Made by a program: the position numbers and the translations under genes
Source of the DNA: Clostridium disporicum
GTDB taxonomy: Bacteria; Bacillota; Clostridia; Clostridiales; Clostridiaceae
Assembly: GCF_001405015.1 (NCBI RefSeq)
Contig: NZ_CYZX01000014.1
Coordinates: 31,257-95,256 of the forward strand
Direction of reading: 5' to 3'
DNA length: 64,000 nt
Shown: piece after piece, positions 45,775-55,283 of the stretch
Layout: every line of letters begins with the position of its first letter
How positions within the stretch are numbered: position 1 is the stretch's first letter
Notes under the pieces: model-generated
The model's database searches: none
Seen by the model: only the letters and a program-made list of their open reading frames with translations
What the model was told of the DNA's origin: nothing

Positions 45775-45819
45775 TACAATATAAATTAAAGAGTATATTA
45801 TTTGAGGGGGAAATTAAAA

Positions 45820-46914
45820 ATGAAAAAAAGAGCAATCGCATTAGCACTTTCTGCACTTGTGCTTACTGGTCTTGTTGGATGTGGAAGCAAATCAGAAGGG
45901 GGACAAACACCTGCTGAAGATGCAATGAAAGTTGGGATGGTTACTGACTCTGGGACAATTGATGATAAATCATTTAACCAAGGTACTTGGGAAGGTATAA
46001 TAAAGGCAGAATCAGAACTTGGTATCGACAAGAACTATATAAAACCAGCAGGAGAAACAGAAGCTGATTACTTAAAAGAAATTCAAAATCTTTATGATAC
46101 AGGATATAAATTTATAGTAACTCCTGGATTTAAATTTGAAACAGCTGTATTCCAAGCTCAAACAAAATATTCAGATGCTAAATTTGTAATTTTAGATGGA
46201 GCTCCACACTCAGGAGATTATAACAATGTTATAGCTGATAATACAGTTTCAATTATGTTTGCTGAACATGAATCTGGATTCTTAGCTGGTGTAGCAACTG
46301 CTTTAGAATTACAAGATGGTGAACTAGGATTCATTGGTGGATTAGAAATTCCTGCAGTTCAAAGATTTAACTGGGGATTCCAACAAGGTGTAGCTTATGC
46401 TAACGAAAACTTAGGAACTAAGATGTCAATAAAAGAAGAAAATGTTAAATATGCAAACAGTTTTGCTGATATCCCAGCAGGTAAGCAATTAGCTGCTACT
46501 ATGTACGATAGAGGAGTTAAAGCTATATTCTGTGCTGCTGGTGGAACTGGACTAGGTGCTATAAACGAAGCTAAAGAAAGAGTTTCTAATGGAAATGAAG
46601 TTTGGGTTGTAGGTGTTGACGTTGACCAATATGCTGATGGTATATATGATGAAGCAAATAACAAATCAGTTGTTTTAACTTCTGCTATGAAGAAGATAGA
46701 TACAGCTACATTTGATGTTATTAAAGCTGAATTAGATGGTGAATTCCCAGGTGGAGAACAATTAACATTTGATGCTAAGAATGACGGTGTTGGTATTCCT
46801 GCTGAGAATCCAAACTTAAGCAAAGAAACTACTGATAAAGTTGCAGAAGTATTTGAAAAGATCAAATCTGGAGAAATTGTGGTTTCAGGAGAGCAAGGGG
46901 ACTTAATAAAATAA
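45820..46914 (+). CDS. BMP family nucleoside-binding lipoprotein
   Basis: This 364-residue lipoprotein has signal peptide MKKRAIALALSALVLTGLVGC (lipobox LVGC, Cys21) and the BMP/Med domain: VGMVTDSGTIDDKSFNQGTWEG, TPGFKFETAV, GFIGGLEIPAVQRF, and CAAGGTGLGAINEA. These proteins capture purine nucleosides for an ABC importer (BmpA/NupN group). GAGGGGG at 45804-45810 fixes ATG 45820; an in-frame TTG at 45802 overlaps that site. The ATPase and permeases follow from a separate, similar promoter. Confidence 0.93.
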   Translation: MKKRAIALALSALVLTGLVGCGSKSEGGQTPAEDAMKVGMVTDSGTIDDKSFNQGTWEGIIKAESELGIDKNYIKPAGETEADYLKEIQNLYDTGYKFIVTPGFKFETAVFQAQTKYSDAKFVILDGAPHSGDYNNVIADNTVSIMFAEHESGFLAGVATALELQDGELGFIGGLEIPAVQRFNWGFQQGVAYANENLGTKMSIKEENVKYANSFADIPAGKQLAATMYDRGVKAIFCAAGGTGLGAINEAKERVSNGNEVWVVGVDVDQYADGIYDEANNKSVVLTSAMKKIDTATFDVIKAELDGEFPGGEQLTFDAKNDGVGIPAENPNLSKETTDKVAEVFEKIKSGEIVVSGEQGDLIK

Positions 46915-46927
46915 TTTTGTTGTAGAA

Positions 46928-46956
46928 ATAGGTGAGCTTAAGCTCATCTATTTTTT
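46928..46956 (+). terminator. Terminator after the BMP lipoprotein gene
   Basis: ATAGGTGAGC pairs with GCTCATCTAT around TTAA, followed by TTTTTT. It separates the abundant binding-protein transcript from the transporter genes. Confidence 0.9.
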
Positions 46957-47618
46957 TATTTTCAAGTAAAATGCAAAAATAAAGAGGATTCCGTTTAGAA
47001 AAAAGTAGATTGTTCTTTAAAACTATGAATTAAGCATATACTATTATTGATGAATATATATACTTAAAAACAAAAAGAATATACTAAATTGAATGCGTAA
47101 GTGATGTAAAATATAATTGAAATAAAGTTAATAGTAGTTGGAATGAATAGTGTTAATTTAAGTAGTAATAAATTCAATAAAGAAATCATTAAATAAAGTG
47201 GTTAAAGTTTTTTATGAAATTAAAGAAAGTAATATAAATGTTTCAAATGAAAAAGTATACATTGGAATCTGGCGAAAAGTTGAGGAATATAATAATAAAC
47301 TTTTGAGAGTGATTTAATAAGATAGAGGTTATAAATGGAATTATATTACATAATATTGCAATTCAAAATATGACGAAAATTGTTGAAAATACGAAAGATA
47401 TGATATATAATTTTAATATAATTTGTGTATCACTGTAGAGTGATAAAATAGAGTTTAAAAGTAAAAGTATATTAGTTCTGAATGTTGATTTTAGATTCAA
47501 AAAAAGTTCGGTATTTATTTTTAAATACTTTATGGAATTGTTTAACAATGATATTAAATATTGTATAATTAAAATTGAGACAGAGCTTTCAATAAGTAAA
47601 AAAATAGGAGGAGATCCG
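46957..47618 (+). other. Long AT-rich gap and leader before the nucleoside ABC transporter genes
   Basis: No convincing gene is present. A frame of about 47 codons ending near 47318 lacks a start codon and a ribosome binding site. The region holds a promoter at 47383-47411, a small hairpin (TATCACTGTAGAGTGATA, 47429-47446), and a second possible promoter with TATAAT near 47562-47567. The leader from the first promoter would be about 200 nt. Confidence 0.5.
47383..47411 (+). promoter_or_regulatory. Promoter of the nucleoside ABC transporter operon
   Basis: TTGAAA (47383-47388), a 17-bp spacer and TATAAT (47406-47411). The spacer begins ATACGAA and contains ATATG at the same positions as the BMP lipoprotein promoter, which implies shared regulation. 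Confidence 0.75.
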
Positions 47619-49139
47619 ATGGAATATGTAGTAGAGATGCTGAATATTCGAAAAGAGTTTCCAGGGATTGTGGCGAACGATAATATCACACTTCAGTTAA
47701 AGAAGGGTGAAATTCATGCTCTTTTAGGAGAGAATGGTGCTGGTAAATCTACTTTAATGGGAATGCTTTTTGGTATGTATCAACCAGAAAAAGGGACGAT
47801 AAAGATAAGAGGAAAAGAAGTTAAGATTTCTAATCCAAACGTAGCAAATGATTTGGGAATAGGAATGGTTCATCAACATTTTAAATTAGTTGAGAACTTT
47901 ACTGTTACAGAAAATATTATTTTAGGTTATGAGCCTAAAAAATATATGACAGTAGACATAAAAAATGCAGCGAAAAAGATAGAGCAACTTTCTAAACAAT
48001 ATGGATTAAATGTTGACCCATATGCAAAGATAGAGGATATTTCTGTTGGTATGCAACAACGTGTTGAGATATTAAAGATGCTATACAGAGATGCTGAAGT
48101 TTTAATATTTGACGAACCTACAGCAGTATTAACTCCACAAGAAATAATAGAGTTAATAGATATAATGAAAAATCTTATTAAAGAAGGAAAGTCAGTTATA
48201 TTAATTACACATAAGTTAAAAGAAATTAAAGAAGCTGCAGACCGTTGTACGGTTATAAGAAGAGGTAAATACATAGGAACTGTTGATGTAAAAGATACAG
48301 ATGAAGCTGAAATGGCTAAAATGATGGTTGGTAGAGAAGTATCATTTAAGGTTGATAAAAAAGAAGCTAATCCTGGAGAAGTAGTTCTTAAGATAGACAA
48401 GCTATCAGTTAAAAATAATAAAAAAGTATTAGGATTAAAGGATTTTTCTATAGAATTAAGAAAAGGTGAAATTCTTGGGATAGCTGGTGTTGAAGGTAAT
48501 GGACAAACTGAACTGGTTGAGGCATTAACTGGCATGAGACATATAGAATCAGGTGTTATAACGTACAAAAATATGGATATAACTAAAAGCTCTATTCGTG
48601 CAAGAATTGATAACGGTATAGCACATATTCCAGAAGATAGACATAAAAGAGGATTAATTCTGGATTATACTATAGAAGATAATATGGTTTTAAAAGCTTA
48701 TAAAAAGAGACCTTTCTCAAAGAATGGGTTAATTAACAGAGCTAAGATAAGAGAGTATGCAAATCATATTATAGAAACTTTTGACGTAAGATCAGGTGAA
48801 GGTGGACAATCTATAGCTAGAGGTCTTTCAGGAGGAAACCAACAAAAAGCTATAATAGGACGTGAAATAGAATCAAATCCGGATTTATTAATCGCTGTAC
48901 AACCTACAAGAGGATTAGATGTTGGTTCTATAGAGTATATTCATAAGAGATTAGTAGAACAAAGAGATGCTGGTAAGGCCGTATTACTTGTATCACTAGA
49001 ATTAGATGAAGTTTTAAATGTATCAGATAGAATTGCTGTTATAAATAATGGTGAATTAATAGGTATAGTAAATGCTTCAGAAACAGATGAAAATGAAGTC
49101 GGTTTAATGATGGCTGGTATAAAGAGAGGTGACAAGTAA
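47619..49139 (+). CDS. Nucleoside ABC transporter ATP-binding protein (double ATPase)
   Basis: This 506-residue protein has two fused ATPase domains. The first has Walker A GENGAGKST (about 38) and LIFDEPTAVLTP (about 163). The second is degenerate at Walker A (GVEGNGQTEL, about 293) but has LSGGNQQK and a Walker-B-like segment, as in RbsA/NupO-type sugar and nucleoside importers. AGGAGGAG fixes ATG 47619; the upstream ATG at 47532 would add 29 non-conserved residues. The stop overlaps the next start by 1 bp. Confidence 0.94.
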   Translation: MEYVVEMLNIRKEFPGIVANDNITLQLKKGEIHALLGENGAGKSTLMGMLFGMYQPEKGTIKIRGKEVKISNPNVANDLGIGMVHQHFKLVENFTVTENIILGYEPKKYMTVDIKNAAKKIEQLSKQYGLNVDPYAKIEDISVGMQQRVEILKMLYRDAEVLIFDEPTAVLTPQEIIELIDIMKNLIKEGKSVILITHKLKEIKEAADRCTVIRRGKYIGTVDVKDTDEAEMAKMMVGREVSFKVDKKEANPGEVVLKIDKLSVKNNKKVLGLKDFSIELRKGEILGIAGVEGNGQTELVEALTGMRHIESGVITYKNMDITKSSIRARIDNGIAHIPEDRHKRGLILDYTIEDNMVLKAYKKRPFSKNGLINRAKIREYANHIIETFDVRSGEGGQSIARGLSGGNQQKAIIGREIESNPDLLIAVQPTRGLDVGSIEYIHKRLVEQRDAGKAVLLVSLELDEVLNVSDRIAVINNGELIGIVNASETDENEVGLMMAGIKRGDK

Positions 49140-50227
49140 TGGAAAAGAACAGAGGATTAAAGTCTATATTAGCTATAGTATTAGGTCTTTTAGCTGGTGC
49201 TCTTTTAATGTTAGCTATGGGGTTTGAACCAATCAAAGGTTATCAATTCCTATTCAAAGGTGGATTGATGAATATTGAAAGAATTGGTAATACGATAGCT
49301 ACAGCAACTCCATTAATACTTACAGGTCTTTCAGTTGCCTTTGCATTTAGAACAGGGTTATTTAATATTGGTACTCCTGGGCAAATGTTATTTGGAGGAT
49401 TTTGTACAATAGCAGTAGGTTTAAGCTTTGATTTACCAACTGTTGTTATAGTACCGTTAATGGTTTTAGCTGGTATTTTAGGTGGAGCTTTATGGGCAGT
49501 AGTTCCAGGGTTATTAAAAGCACTATTTAATGTTCACGAAGTTGTTTCATCAATAATGATGAACTGGATTGCTTACTGGACAATATATTATACAGTTCCA
49601 AAATACTTTAAAGGTGAGTATTTGGAAACAGAATCTAGGATGTTACCAGAAACGGCAACATTAAGAGTAAAGTGGTTAAGTGATCTTTTCGGAGGTTCAT
49701 ATATTAACTTAGGTATTATACTAGCATTAGTTGCAGTATTTGTAGTTTGGTTTATATTAAATAAAACAGTTTTAGGATATGAATTAAAAGCAGTTGGATT
49801 TAATAGATTCGGTGCTGAATATGCAGGTATGCCTGTTAATAGAAATATAGTTATTTCTATGATGATTGCAGGTGCTTTATCTGGTCTTGCAGGTGTAATT
49901 CAGTATATGGGTAATGCAACAGTTATGCAAATAGGTGTAATGCCTTCTCAAGGATTTGATGGTATCGCAGTATCATTATTAGGGGCTAATACTCCAATAG
50001 GAGTTCTTTTCTCAGCGTTATTCTTTGGAATACTATATGTAGGAAAAGGATTTATGAATGCAGCTGTAAAAATACCACCAGAACTTGCAGATACTATAAT
50101 AGCTACAATAATATACTTTGCAGCTACAAGCGTAGTTATGGATAAAGTTATTAAGAAGTTTAAGAATGTTAAAAAAGATAGACTAGAAAATAAGGCTAAT
50201 TCATCAGAAAGGGCGGTGGAGAAATAA
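49139..50227 (+). CDS. Nucleoside ABC transporter permease (NupP/YufP type)
   Basis: This 362-residue branched-type permease has eight to ten helices and blocks such as GLSVAFAFRTGLFNIGTPGQ, NVHEVVSSIMMNWIAYW and GFDGIAVSLLGANTPIG, typical of the nucleoside importer permease that pairs with a BMP lipoprotein. It overlaps the ATPase stop and its own stop overlaps the next gene by 1 bp each. Confidence 0.93.
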   Translation: MEKNRGLKSILAIVLGLLAGALLMLAMGFEPIKGYQFLFKGGLMNIERIGNTIATATPLILTGLSVAFAFRTGLFNIGTPGQMLFGGFCTIAVGLSFDLPTVVIVPLMVLAGILGGALWAVVPGLLKALFNVHEVVSSIMMNWIAYWTIYYTVPKYFKGEYLETESRMLPETATLRVKWLSDLFGGSYINLGIILALVAVFVVWFILNKTVLGYELKAVGFNRFGAEYAGMPVNRNIVISMMIAGALSGLAGVIQYMGNATVMQIGVMPSQGFDGIAVSLLGANTPIGVLFSALFFGILYVGKGFMNAAVKIPPELADTIIATIIYFAATSVVMDKVIKKFKNVKKDRLENKANSSERAVEK

Positions 50228-51174
50228 TGTGGACAATAATTCAGCAGATATTTCCATATGCAATAGCTTATACAATTCCACTATTAATAGCAGCTCTAGG
50301 TGCTCTTTATTGTGAAAGAAGTGGTATTGTAAATATCGGTATTGAAGGGCTTATGGTTGTAGGATCATTTGCAGGAGCTTTCACCATTTCAAAACTACAA
50401 GCAGCTGGTGTTCCAGGAGCATTATGGATTGGATTATTAGTAGCAGCTTTAGTTGGGATGTTATTCTCGTTACTACATGCTTTTGCAAGTATTAATTTAA
50501 GTGCAAACCAAGTTATTAGTGGTACAGCTATTAATATGATAGCTGGTGCATTAACAGTTTTCTTAGCAAGAAACCTTACTGGAAGTGGTAATATAAGAGT
50601 AACATTAGGATTTATTCCAAAAGATATACCTGTACTTTCAGATATACCTGTAATAGGACCGCTATTATTTACAAGATCATATATAACTACATGGTTAGTG
50701 TTATTAATATTAGCTATATTTACATTTTTACTATACAAGACAAGCTTTGGTTTAAGATTAAGAGCTTGTGGGGAGCATCCTCAAGCAGCTGCAGCAGCAG
50801 GTGTTAATGTATATAAGATGAGATATATAGGAGTTATGATTTCAGGAGCTTTTGCAGCCTTAGGTGGAGCTATAATACTTGTAACTTACTCAGGAGAGTT
50901 TAATGGTAACGTAGCTGGATTAGGATTCTTAGCAATAGCAGCATTAATATTCGGACAATGGAAGCCATTAGGTATTTTAGGAGCTACATTATTCTTCGGA
51001 TTTGCAACTACCCTTGCGAATGTATCTCAAGCTATACCTGAACTAAGTAGCATTCCACAGGTTGCATTAAAGGTATTCCCATATGTGGTTACTTTAATAG
51101 CGTTAATAATATTCTCTAAATCATCACAAGCACCAAAAGCAGCTGGTGAAACATTTGATGCAGGAAAGAGATAA
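50227..51174 (+). CDS. Nucleoside ABC transporter permease (NupQ/YufQ type)
   Basis: This 315-residue partner permease has ERSGIVNIGIEGLMVVGSFAG near the start, LSANQVISGTAINMIAGALT, and LGFLAIAALIFGQWKPLG, the conserved blocks of this subfamily. Together with the double ATPase, first permease and BMP lipoprotein it makes a complete purine nucleoside importer. A strong terminator follows 10 bp later. Confidence 0.93.
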   Translation: MWTIIQQIFPYAIAYTIPLLIAALGALYCERSGIVNIGIEGLMVVGSFAGAFTISKLQAAGVPGALWIGLLVAALVGMLFSLLHAFASINLSANQVISGTAINMIAGALTVFLARNLTGSGNIRVTLGFIPKDIPVLSDIPVIGPLLFTRSYITTWLVLLILAIFTFLLYKTSFGLRLRACGEHPQAAAAAGVNVYKMRYIGVMISGAFAALGGAIILVTYSGEFNGNVAGLGFLAIAALIFGQWKPLGILGATLFFGFATTLANVSQAIPELSSIPQVALKVFPYVVTLIALIIFSKSSQAPKAAGETFDAGKR

Positions 51175-51183
51175 TAATAGTAA

Positions 51184-51220
51184 AAATAAGCCGTGCAAAA
51201 TTTTGCACGGCTTATTTTTA
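51184..51220 (+). terminator. Terminator of the nucleoside ABC transporter operon
   Basis: A perfect 17-bp stem (AAATAAGCCGTGCAAAA with its complement) is followed by TTTTT. Confidence 0.95.
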
Positions 51221-51338
51221 TATGAATTTTTAATCATTTTTAGAATGAAAAATACAGAGTTTTTTCATTTTATTTACATATTATTGTCATTAGTTATAAG
51301 TATTATAAATATGAAATTTAATGAAGGGACTGAAATAA

Positions 51339-52823
51339 ATGGACTTTATATTTAGAGCAATTATAACTTTAAAAGAAAAATTAGGAAGAACATTGATTTT
51401 ATTAAGTATCATGTTCGTTATATCAGCAGTTGTATTATCATCTTTTGGAATTCAATCAGCTACTGATGCAGCAGCTGTATTAGCAAGGCAAAAGTTAGGA
51501 GCAAATGTAACTTTATCACAGAATGTAGAAAAATTAATGCAAGAGCAAAGAGAGAATATGGCTGCTAATAGTGCAGAAGGAGAGAAACAAGGGGGAGGGG
51601 CAGGAAGATTTAATATAACTAGAGTACAAGTTCCTTTAGAATATATTGATGAGCTAAGTAGCAATGAAAGTGTTGTTGCATATTTAGCTACAAATAGTAT
51701 CCAAGCTAACTTAGATGAATTACTAGCAGTAGGAGCTAGTGAAGAAGAAACAATAGAGGAAACATCATCAAAGCCAGGATTTGGTGGTGGAATGAATATG
51801 AAAGGTAGTATGGGAGATATCACATTCACTGGAATAAATGATTTTAAAACAACATCAGCTTATGTTAATGGTGAAGCGGAGCTATTAGAAGGTAGAGAAC
51901 TTACTGAAGATGATTTAGGTACTAATAATGTAATGATTGAAGAAAATTTTGCTATTGCAAATAATTTAGAAATTGGAAGTGAATTTAATATCACAAATAT
52001 ATCAGGTGAGAATTTAATTGGAGTTACAGTTATTGGAATATATAAAACATACACATCTATTGATGATAATGGATTAAGAAATACTGCAATGTTACCTTAT
52101 AACAATATATATTCATCTTATACATTAGTTAATCTATTAAATGGAAAAGCAGAAAATTCAGGTGTTGATTCAATTACATTTTACTTAGATGATCCAGCTA
52201 ATGTAGATAGTTTTTTAGAATATGGAGATAGCACATCAATTGATTTTGATACATTTATACTTGATGCAGGAAATAGAGAGTATGAAGCAATGATAGAACC
52301 TATTGAAAATGTTGCATCATTTTCTAAAATAACTATTTTAATAGTAGCAGTATTTGGTGGAGCAATTTTAGCATTAATTATAATGTTATCGATAAAAGAT
52401 AGAATTCATGAAGTTGGAATTCTTATGTCATTAGGGGAAAAGAAGTTTAAAATAATAGGACAATTTACTGTTGAAGTGCTAACGGTTCTACTTCTTGCAA
52501 TAGTAATTTCAGTAGCAGCAGGTAATACAATAAGTAATAAAATGAGTGATATATTATTAGCAAATGAATTGAAAACTGAGCAAACAGAAGTGAGTAATTT
52601 GGTTACTAGTGATAGACCTACCAAAGGAAATAAACCTATGATAGGGATGAATAGCTCTAGTACAACTGTAGATAAAATTGAAGAATTAAATGTTAATATA
52701 AGTCTTTTAGACATAGGAAAGATGTCTGGTATTTCGATATTAATAGCGATAATTGCTACTATGCTACCATCATTGATGATAATGAGATATAATCCAAAAC
52801 AAATTCTAAGTAAACATAATTAA
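51339..52823 (+). CDS. FtsX-like ABC transporter permease (MacB-type)
   Basis: This 494-residue permease has one N-terminal helix (about 18-40), a large extracellular MacB-type core (about 45-320) with VMIEENFAIANNLEIGSEFNI near 195, and three C-terminal helices (about 330-490) with the coupling segment HEVGILMSLGEKKFKIIGQF. It likely extrudes peptides or lipids or transmits a mechanical signal, with the adjacent ATPase. That ATPase gene is frameshifted, so the system may be inactive unless slippage restores it. The ribosome binding site (AAGGGA) is modest. Confidence 0.88.
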   Translation: MDFIFRAIITLKEKLGRTLILLSIMFVISAVVLSSFGIQSATDAAAVLARQKLGANVTLSQNVEKLMQEQRENMAANSAEGEKQGGGAGRFNITRVQVPLEYIDELSSNESVVAYLATNSIQANLDELLAVGASEEETIEETSSKPGFGGGMNMKGSMGDITFTGINDFKTTSAYVNGEAELLEGRELTEDDLGTNNVMIEENFAIANNLEIGSEFNITNISGENLIGVTVIGIYKTYTSIDDNGLRNTAMLPYNNIYSSYTLVNLLNGKAENSGVDSITFYLDDPANVDSFLEYGDSTSIDFDTFILDAGNREYEAMIEPIENVASFSKITILIVAVFGGAILALIIMLSIKDRIHEVGILMSLGEKKFKIIGQFTVEVLTVLLLAIVISVAAGNTISNKMSDILLANELKTEQTEVSNLVTSDRPTKGNKPMIGMNSSSTTVDKIEELNVNISLLDIGKMSGISILIAIIATMLPSLMIMRYNPKQILSKHN

Positions 52824-52837
52824 TGGAGGAGTTAAAT

Positions 52838-53526
52838 ATGGAAGAAAGAGTTGAAAGAAAAAATGATGTCTTATTAAAAACTAAAGGGTTAGGATATTGG
52901 TACGACAATAATAAAAAGATATTAAATAATATAGATATGGAATTTGAGAAAGGGAAATTTTATTCTATAGTTGGATCATCAGGAAGTGGAAAAACTACAT
53001 TATTATCATTAATTGCTGGATTAGACCAAGTAAAAGAGGGAGATATATTTTTAGGTGATAATAACATAAAAAATATTGGATTAGATAATTACAGAAATAA
53101 ACATGTTTCTATTATATTTCAAGGATATAATTTAATGAATTACATGACAGCGCTTCAAAATATAACTTCAGCTATGTCAATAAAAAAATTAAAAAGGAAG
53201 ATAATAAGAAATTTGCTTTGGATATGATTAAACGTGTTGGATTGACAGAGGAACAAGCAAATCAAAAGGTATTAACGTTAAGTGGCGGACAACAGCAAAG
53301 AGTTGCTATAGCAAGAGCCTTATGCTGTGATAATGATATTATAATAGCAGATGAACCAACTGGAAACTTAGATGATGAAACGACAGTAGAAATAATTAAA
53401 TTATTTAAGGATATAGTTTATAAGGATGGTAAAACCGTTATTATGGTTACTCATGATAAGGATGTTGCTAAAGAAACGGATGAAATTTATGCTGTAAAAA
53501 ATAAAGGGATAATAAAAATTAAATAG
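52838..53526 (+). pseudogene. ABC transporter ATPase (LolD/MacB-type) with a -1 frameshift at an A7 run
   Basis: Two frames together encode one ATPase. The first (to 53227) has Walker A GSSGSGKTT and the Q-loop IIFQGYNLMNYMT. The second (frame from about 53190 to 53526) has LSGGQQQRVAIARAL, IIIADEPTGNLDD and VTHD. The break is at A AAA AAA (53182-53188): re-reading one A gives KKIKKEDNKKFALDMIKRVG and a normal length of about 229 residues. The run is a classic slippery heptamer in the right phase, so programmed -1 shifting or transcript slippage could rescue it. Assembly error is also possible. GGAGG at 52825-52829 selects ATG 52838. Confidence 0.85.
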
Positions 53527-53537
53527 AAAATATAGAG

Positions 53538-53579
53538 AAATGGTTGAATTTTAAAATATATAAAAATTCAACCATTTTT
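53538..53579 (+). terminator. Terminator after the frameshifted ATPase
   Basis: AAATGGTTGAATTTT pairs with AAAATTCAACCATTT around an AT loop, followed by TT and C-TTG. Confidence 0.88.
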
Positions 53580-53683
53580 CTTGTAAAAATACATTTAATG
53601 TTCACATTAGACACACAGAGTTACCATATAAACTTGTTATTATATTTCTAAAGAAAGAACTAGAAAGGACAGAAGTTTTATAG

Positions 53684-54451
53684 ATGAGTAGCAGAAGAAG
53701 AAGGGTGTATAGAAGAAAAAAAAGAAGATATAGAAGAATTTTTATAATTAATTTATTTCTAATTTTTATCTTAATATCGTTGATTAAAATTGTTAATATT
53801 TGTAGTGGGTTGATTAAGTCACCAGATGCAAGAATGGTTTCAAGTGATATTAATCTATTAGAAGATACTGATGTTTTTACAGTTTGTATTGATCCAGGTC
53901 ATGGCGATTGGGATGTTGGTGCTATTGGTGTAAATGGTTCATATGAGAAAGATATTGTACTAGATATAGCACTTATAGTTGGAGAACTATTAGAAAATAG
54001 TGGGCTAAATGTTGTATACACGAGAAATACTGATACTTTAAGTTGGTCCGATAATTCTATAGAAAATTTATATGAAAGAGTTCGTATAAGCAAAGATAAT
54101 AATGCGGACTTATTTATATCAATTCATTGTAATAGTACATATGATTCTTCGGAGTATAAAGGAGTAGAGACGTGGTATAATCCTGAAAGTGAGGATAGTA
54201 AAGCTTTAGCATTGGTGATACAAGAAGAGTTAAGTAACTTAGAGTATACAAATGATAGAGGAATAAAATTTTATAGTGATGATGCGCCTTTAGCAGTTCT
54301 AAATAATAATGATGCACCATCAGCTCTTATTGAATTAGGATTTTTAAGTAATTGGTCAGATGAAAATATTTTAACTTCGAAAATTTGGCAAAAAAATATA
54401 GCGGAAGCAATATGTAATGCAATTTTAAGCTATAAAGATTTAATTGAGTAA
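53684..54451 (+). CDS. N-acetylmuramoyl-L-alanine amidase (Amidase_3)
   Basis: This 255-residue zinc amidase has a very basic N-terminus (RRRRVYRRKKRRYRR) and then one membrane anchor (about 19-40). The catalytic domain shows IDPGHGDWDVGA (zinc His), EKDIVLDIA (zinc Glu), ISIHCNS (zinc His) and ALIELGFLSN (catalytic Glu). It cuts the amide between muramic acid and the stem peptide. It resembles CwlD, needed for spore cortex muramic lactam, but a vegetative amidase cannot be excluded. A GAAAGGAC site lies further upstream than usual. Confidence 0.9.
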   Translation: MSSRRRRVYRRKKRRYRRIFIINLFLIFILISLIKIVNICSGLIKSPDARMVSSDINLLEDTDVFTVCIDPGHGDWDVGAIGVNGSYEKDIVLDIALIVGELLENSGLNVVYTRNTDTLSWSDNSIENLYERVRISKDNNADLFISIHCNSTYDSSEYKGVETWYNPESEDSKALALVIQEELSNLEYTNDRGIKFYSDDAPLAVLNNNDAPSALIELGFLSNWSDENILTSKIWQKNIAEAICNAILSYKDLIE

Positions 54452-54489
54452 AAAAATCGCCAAGGCAATTAAGCAGTTGGCGATTTTTT
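54451..54489. terminator. Bidirectional terminator after the amidase gene
   Basis: AAAAAATCGCCAA pairs with TTGGCGATTTTTT. It serves the amidase gene and the minus-strand ferritin-like gene. Confidence 0.93.
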
Positions 54490-54514
54490 ACATGCATTTC
54501 ATTAAATCTACTTT

Positions 54515-55018
54515 TTACAAAACATATTTATCATATAATTCAGTAAATAGTTTTATATGATACTCCTCATCTAAGATGATTCTATCTATTATATCAACTA
54601 TATGAGTATCATCTATTTGTTTTGCAGTTCTTTTATATTGAGCAATAGCTTCTTTTTCATCTATTATATCGATAGTTAAAGCTTTTTTTAAATCTGTATT
54701 AAATGATAAAAATTCAGGAGTCCAAAGATTAGTTTTTTTATGTTTATATATCCAATAGCCAGGATCTTTTCCAAGCTTTACGATTAGCTCACCAAGTATT
54801 TGAAGATGATGCATTTCAACTATTGATATTCCCTTAATAGTTTCTGAAATATCTGGATATTTATTATCACTAAATGCTATTTCGTGGTATACATATTGGG
54901 TAACAGCTGAGAGTTCTGATACAGAACCAGCATAATTCAACAAGATTAAGTTTGCGTAGATAGGATTTTTTTCTTTTACCTCTATTGGCGGATAAGGTAT
55001 ATTAACATAGTATTCCAT
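54515..55018 (-). CDS. Ferritin-like diiron protein
   Basis: This 167-residue four-helix protein has ferritin-like metal ligands in each half: SELSAVTQYVYHE with ISIVEMHHLQILGELI, and DEKEAIAQYKRTAKQ with ILDEEYHIKLFTELY. It is closest in style to the rubrerythrin/bacterioferritin-like family of anaerobes, without a rubredoxin domain. Likely roles are peroxide reduction or iron handling. The ATG at 55018 has only a weak GGAGAA site. Palindromic repeat family 1 lies directly upstream. Confidence 0.82.
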   Translation of the reverse strand: MEYYVNIPYPPIEVKEKNPIYANLILLNYAGSVSELSAVTQYVYHEIAFSDNKYPDISETIKGISIVEMHHLQILGELIVKLGKDPGYWIYKHKKTNLWTPEFLSFNTDLKKALTIDIIDEKEAIAQYKRTAKQIDDTHIVDIIDRIILDEEYHIKLFTELYDKYVL

Positions 55019-55063
55019 AAAATTTTCTCCATAAATTATTTTAATAATATAGTATGAAGAAGA

Positions 55064-55283
55064 GTAAATAAAGTGAGAAGCACTTTGGTGAAAAGTTTGA
55101 CTGCATCAAAAGAGAAAGGGTCACTAACGTGACAGAGAAAATATTACCTTTGGTAATAGTGAAAAGTGTCTACATTAGTGCCTTTCATTTTAACTTAAGT
55201 TAACTTTTCCACGCTACGTTAGTAGCCTTTTCACTTCGACGAAGTCGACTTTTCACCTGCTAGCTTTGCGAACAATTTCTTTC
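55064..55283 (-). repeat. Palindrome-array repeat family 1, copy A
   Basis: This element of about 220 bp holds eight or nine short palindromes (for example GTCACTAACGTGAC, TTACCTTTGGTAA, TAACTTAAGTTA, TTCGACGAAGTCGA). They are separated by an 8-base spacer that reads GTGAAAAG in the left half and CTTTTCAC in the right half. So both the units and the whole are inverted repeats. It is close to the reverse complement of 59120-59339 (about 85-90% by eye). TAAATAAA borders both ends and could be a target duplication. It ends at the stop codon of the neighbouring gene. Confidence 0.85.

Noticed and set aside
45462..45819. Possible purine riboswitch upstream of the BMP lipoprotein gene
   Set aside because: The conserved purine-aptamer loop motifs are not present, and the promoter lies only about 60 bp before the start codon.
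46395..46865. 156-residue minus-strand open frame
   Set aside because: Antisense shadow of the BMP lipoprotein gene with no start signal or family resemblance.
47178..47318. Open frame of about 47 codons in the long gap before the nucleoside ATPase
   Set aside because: No start codon with a ribosome binding site; composition fits AT-rich intergenic DNA, though a decayed gene remnant cannot be excluded.
47927..48568. 213-residue minus-strand open frame
   Set aside because: Antisense shadow of the double ATPase gene.
55064..55283. Regular spacer-unit pattern suggestive of a CRISPR array
   Set aside because: The constant part is only eight bases and flips orientation mid-way, the variable parts are themselves palindromes, and no cas genes are nearby.
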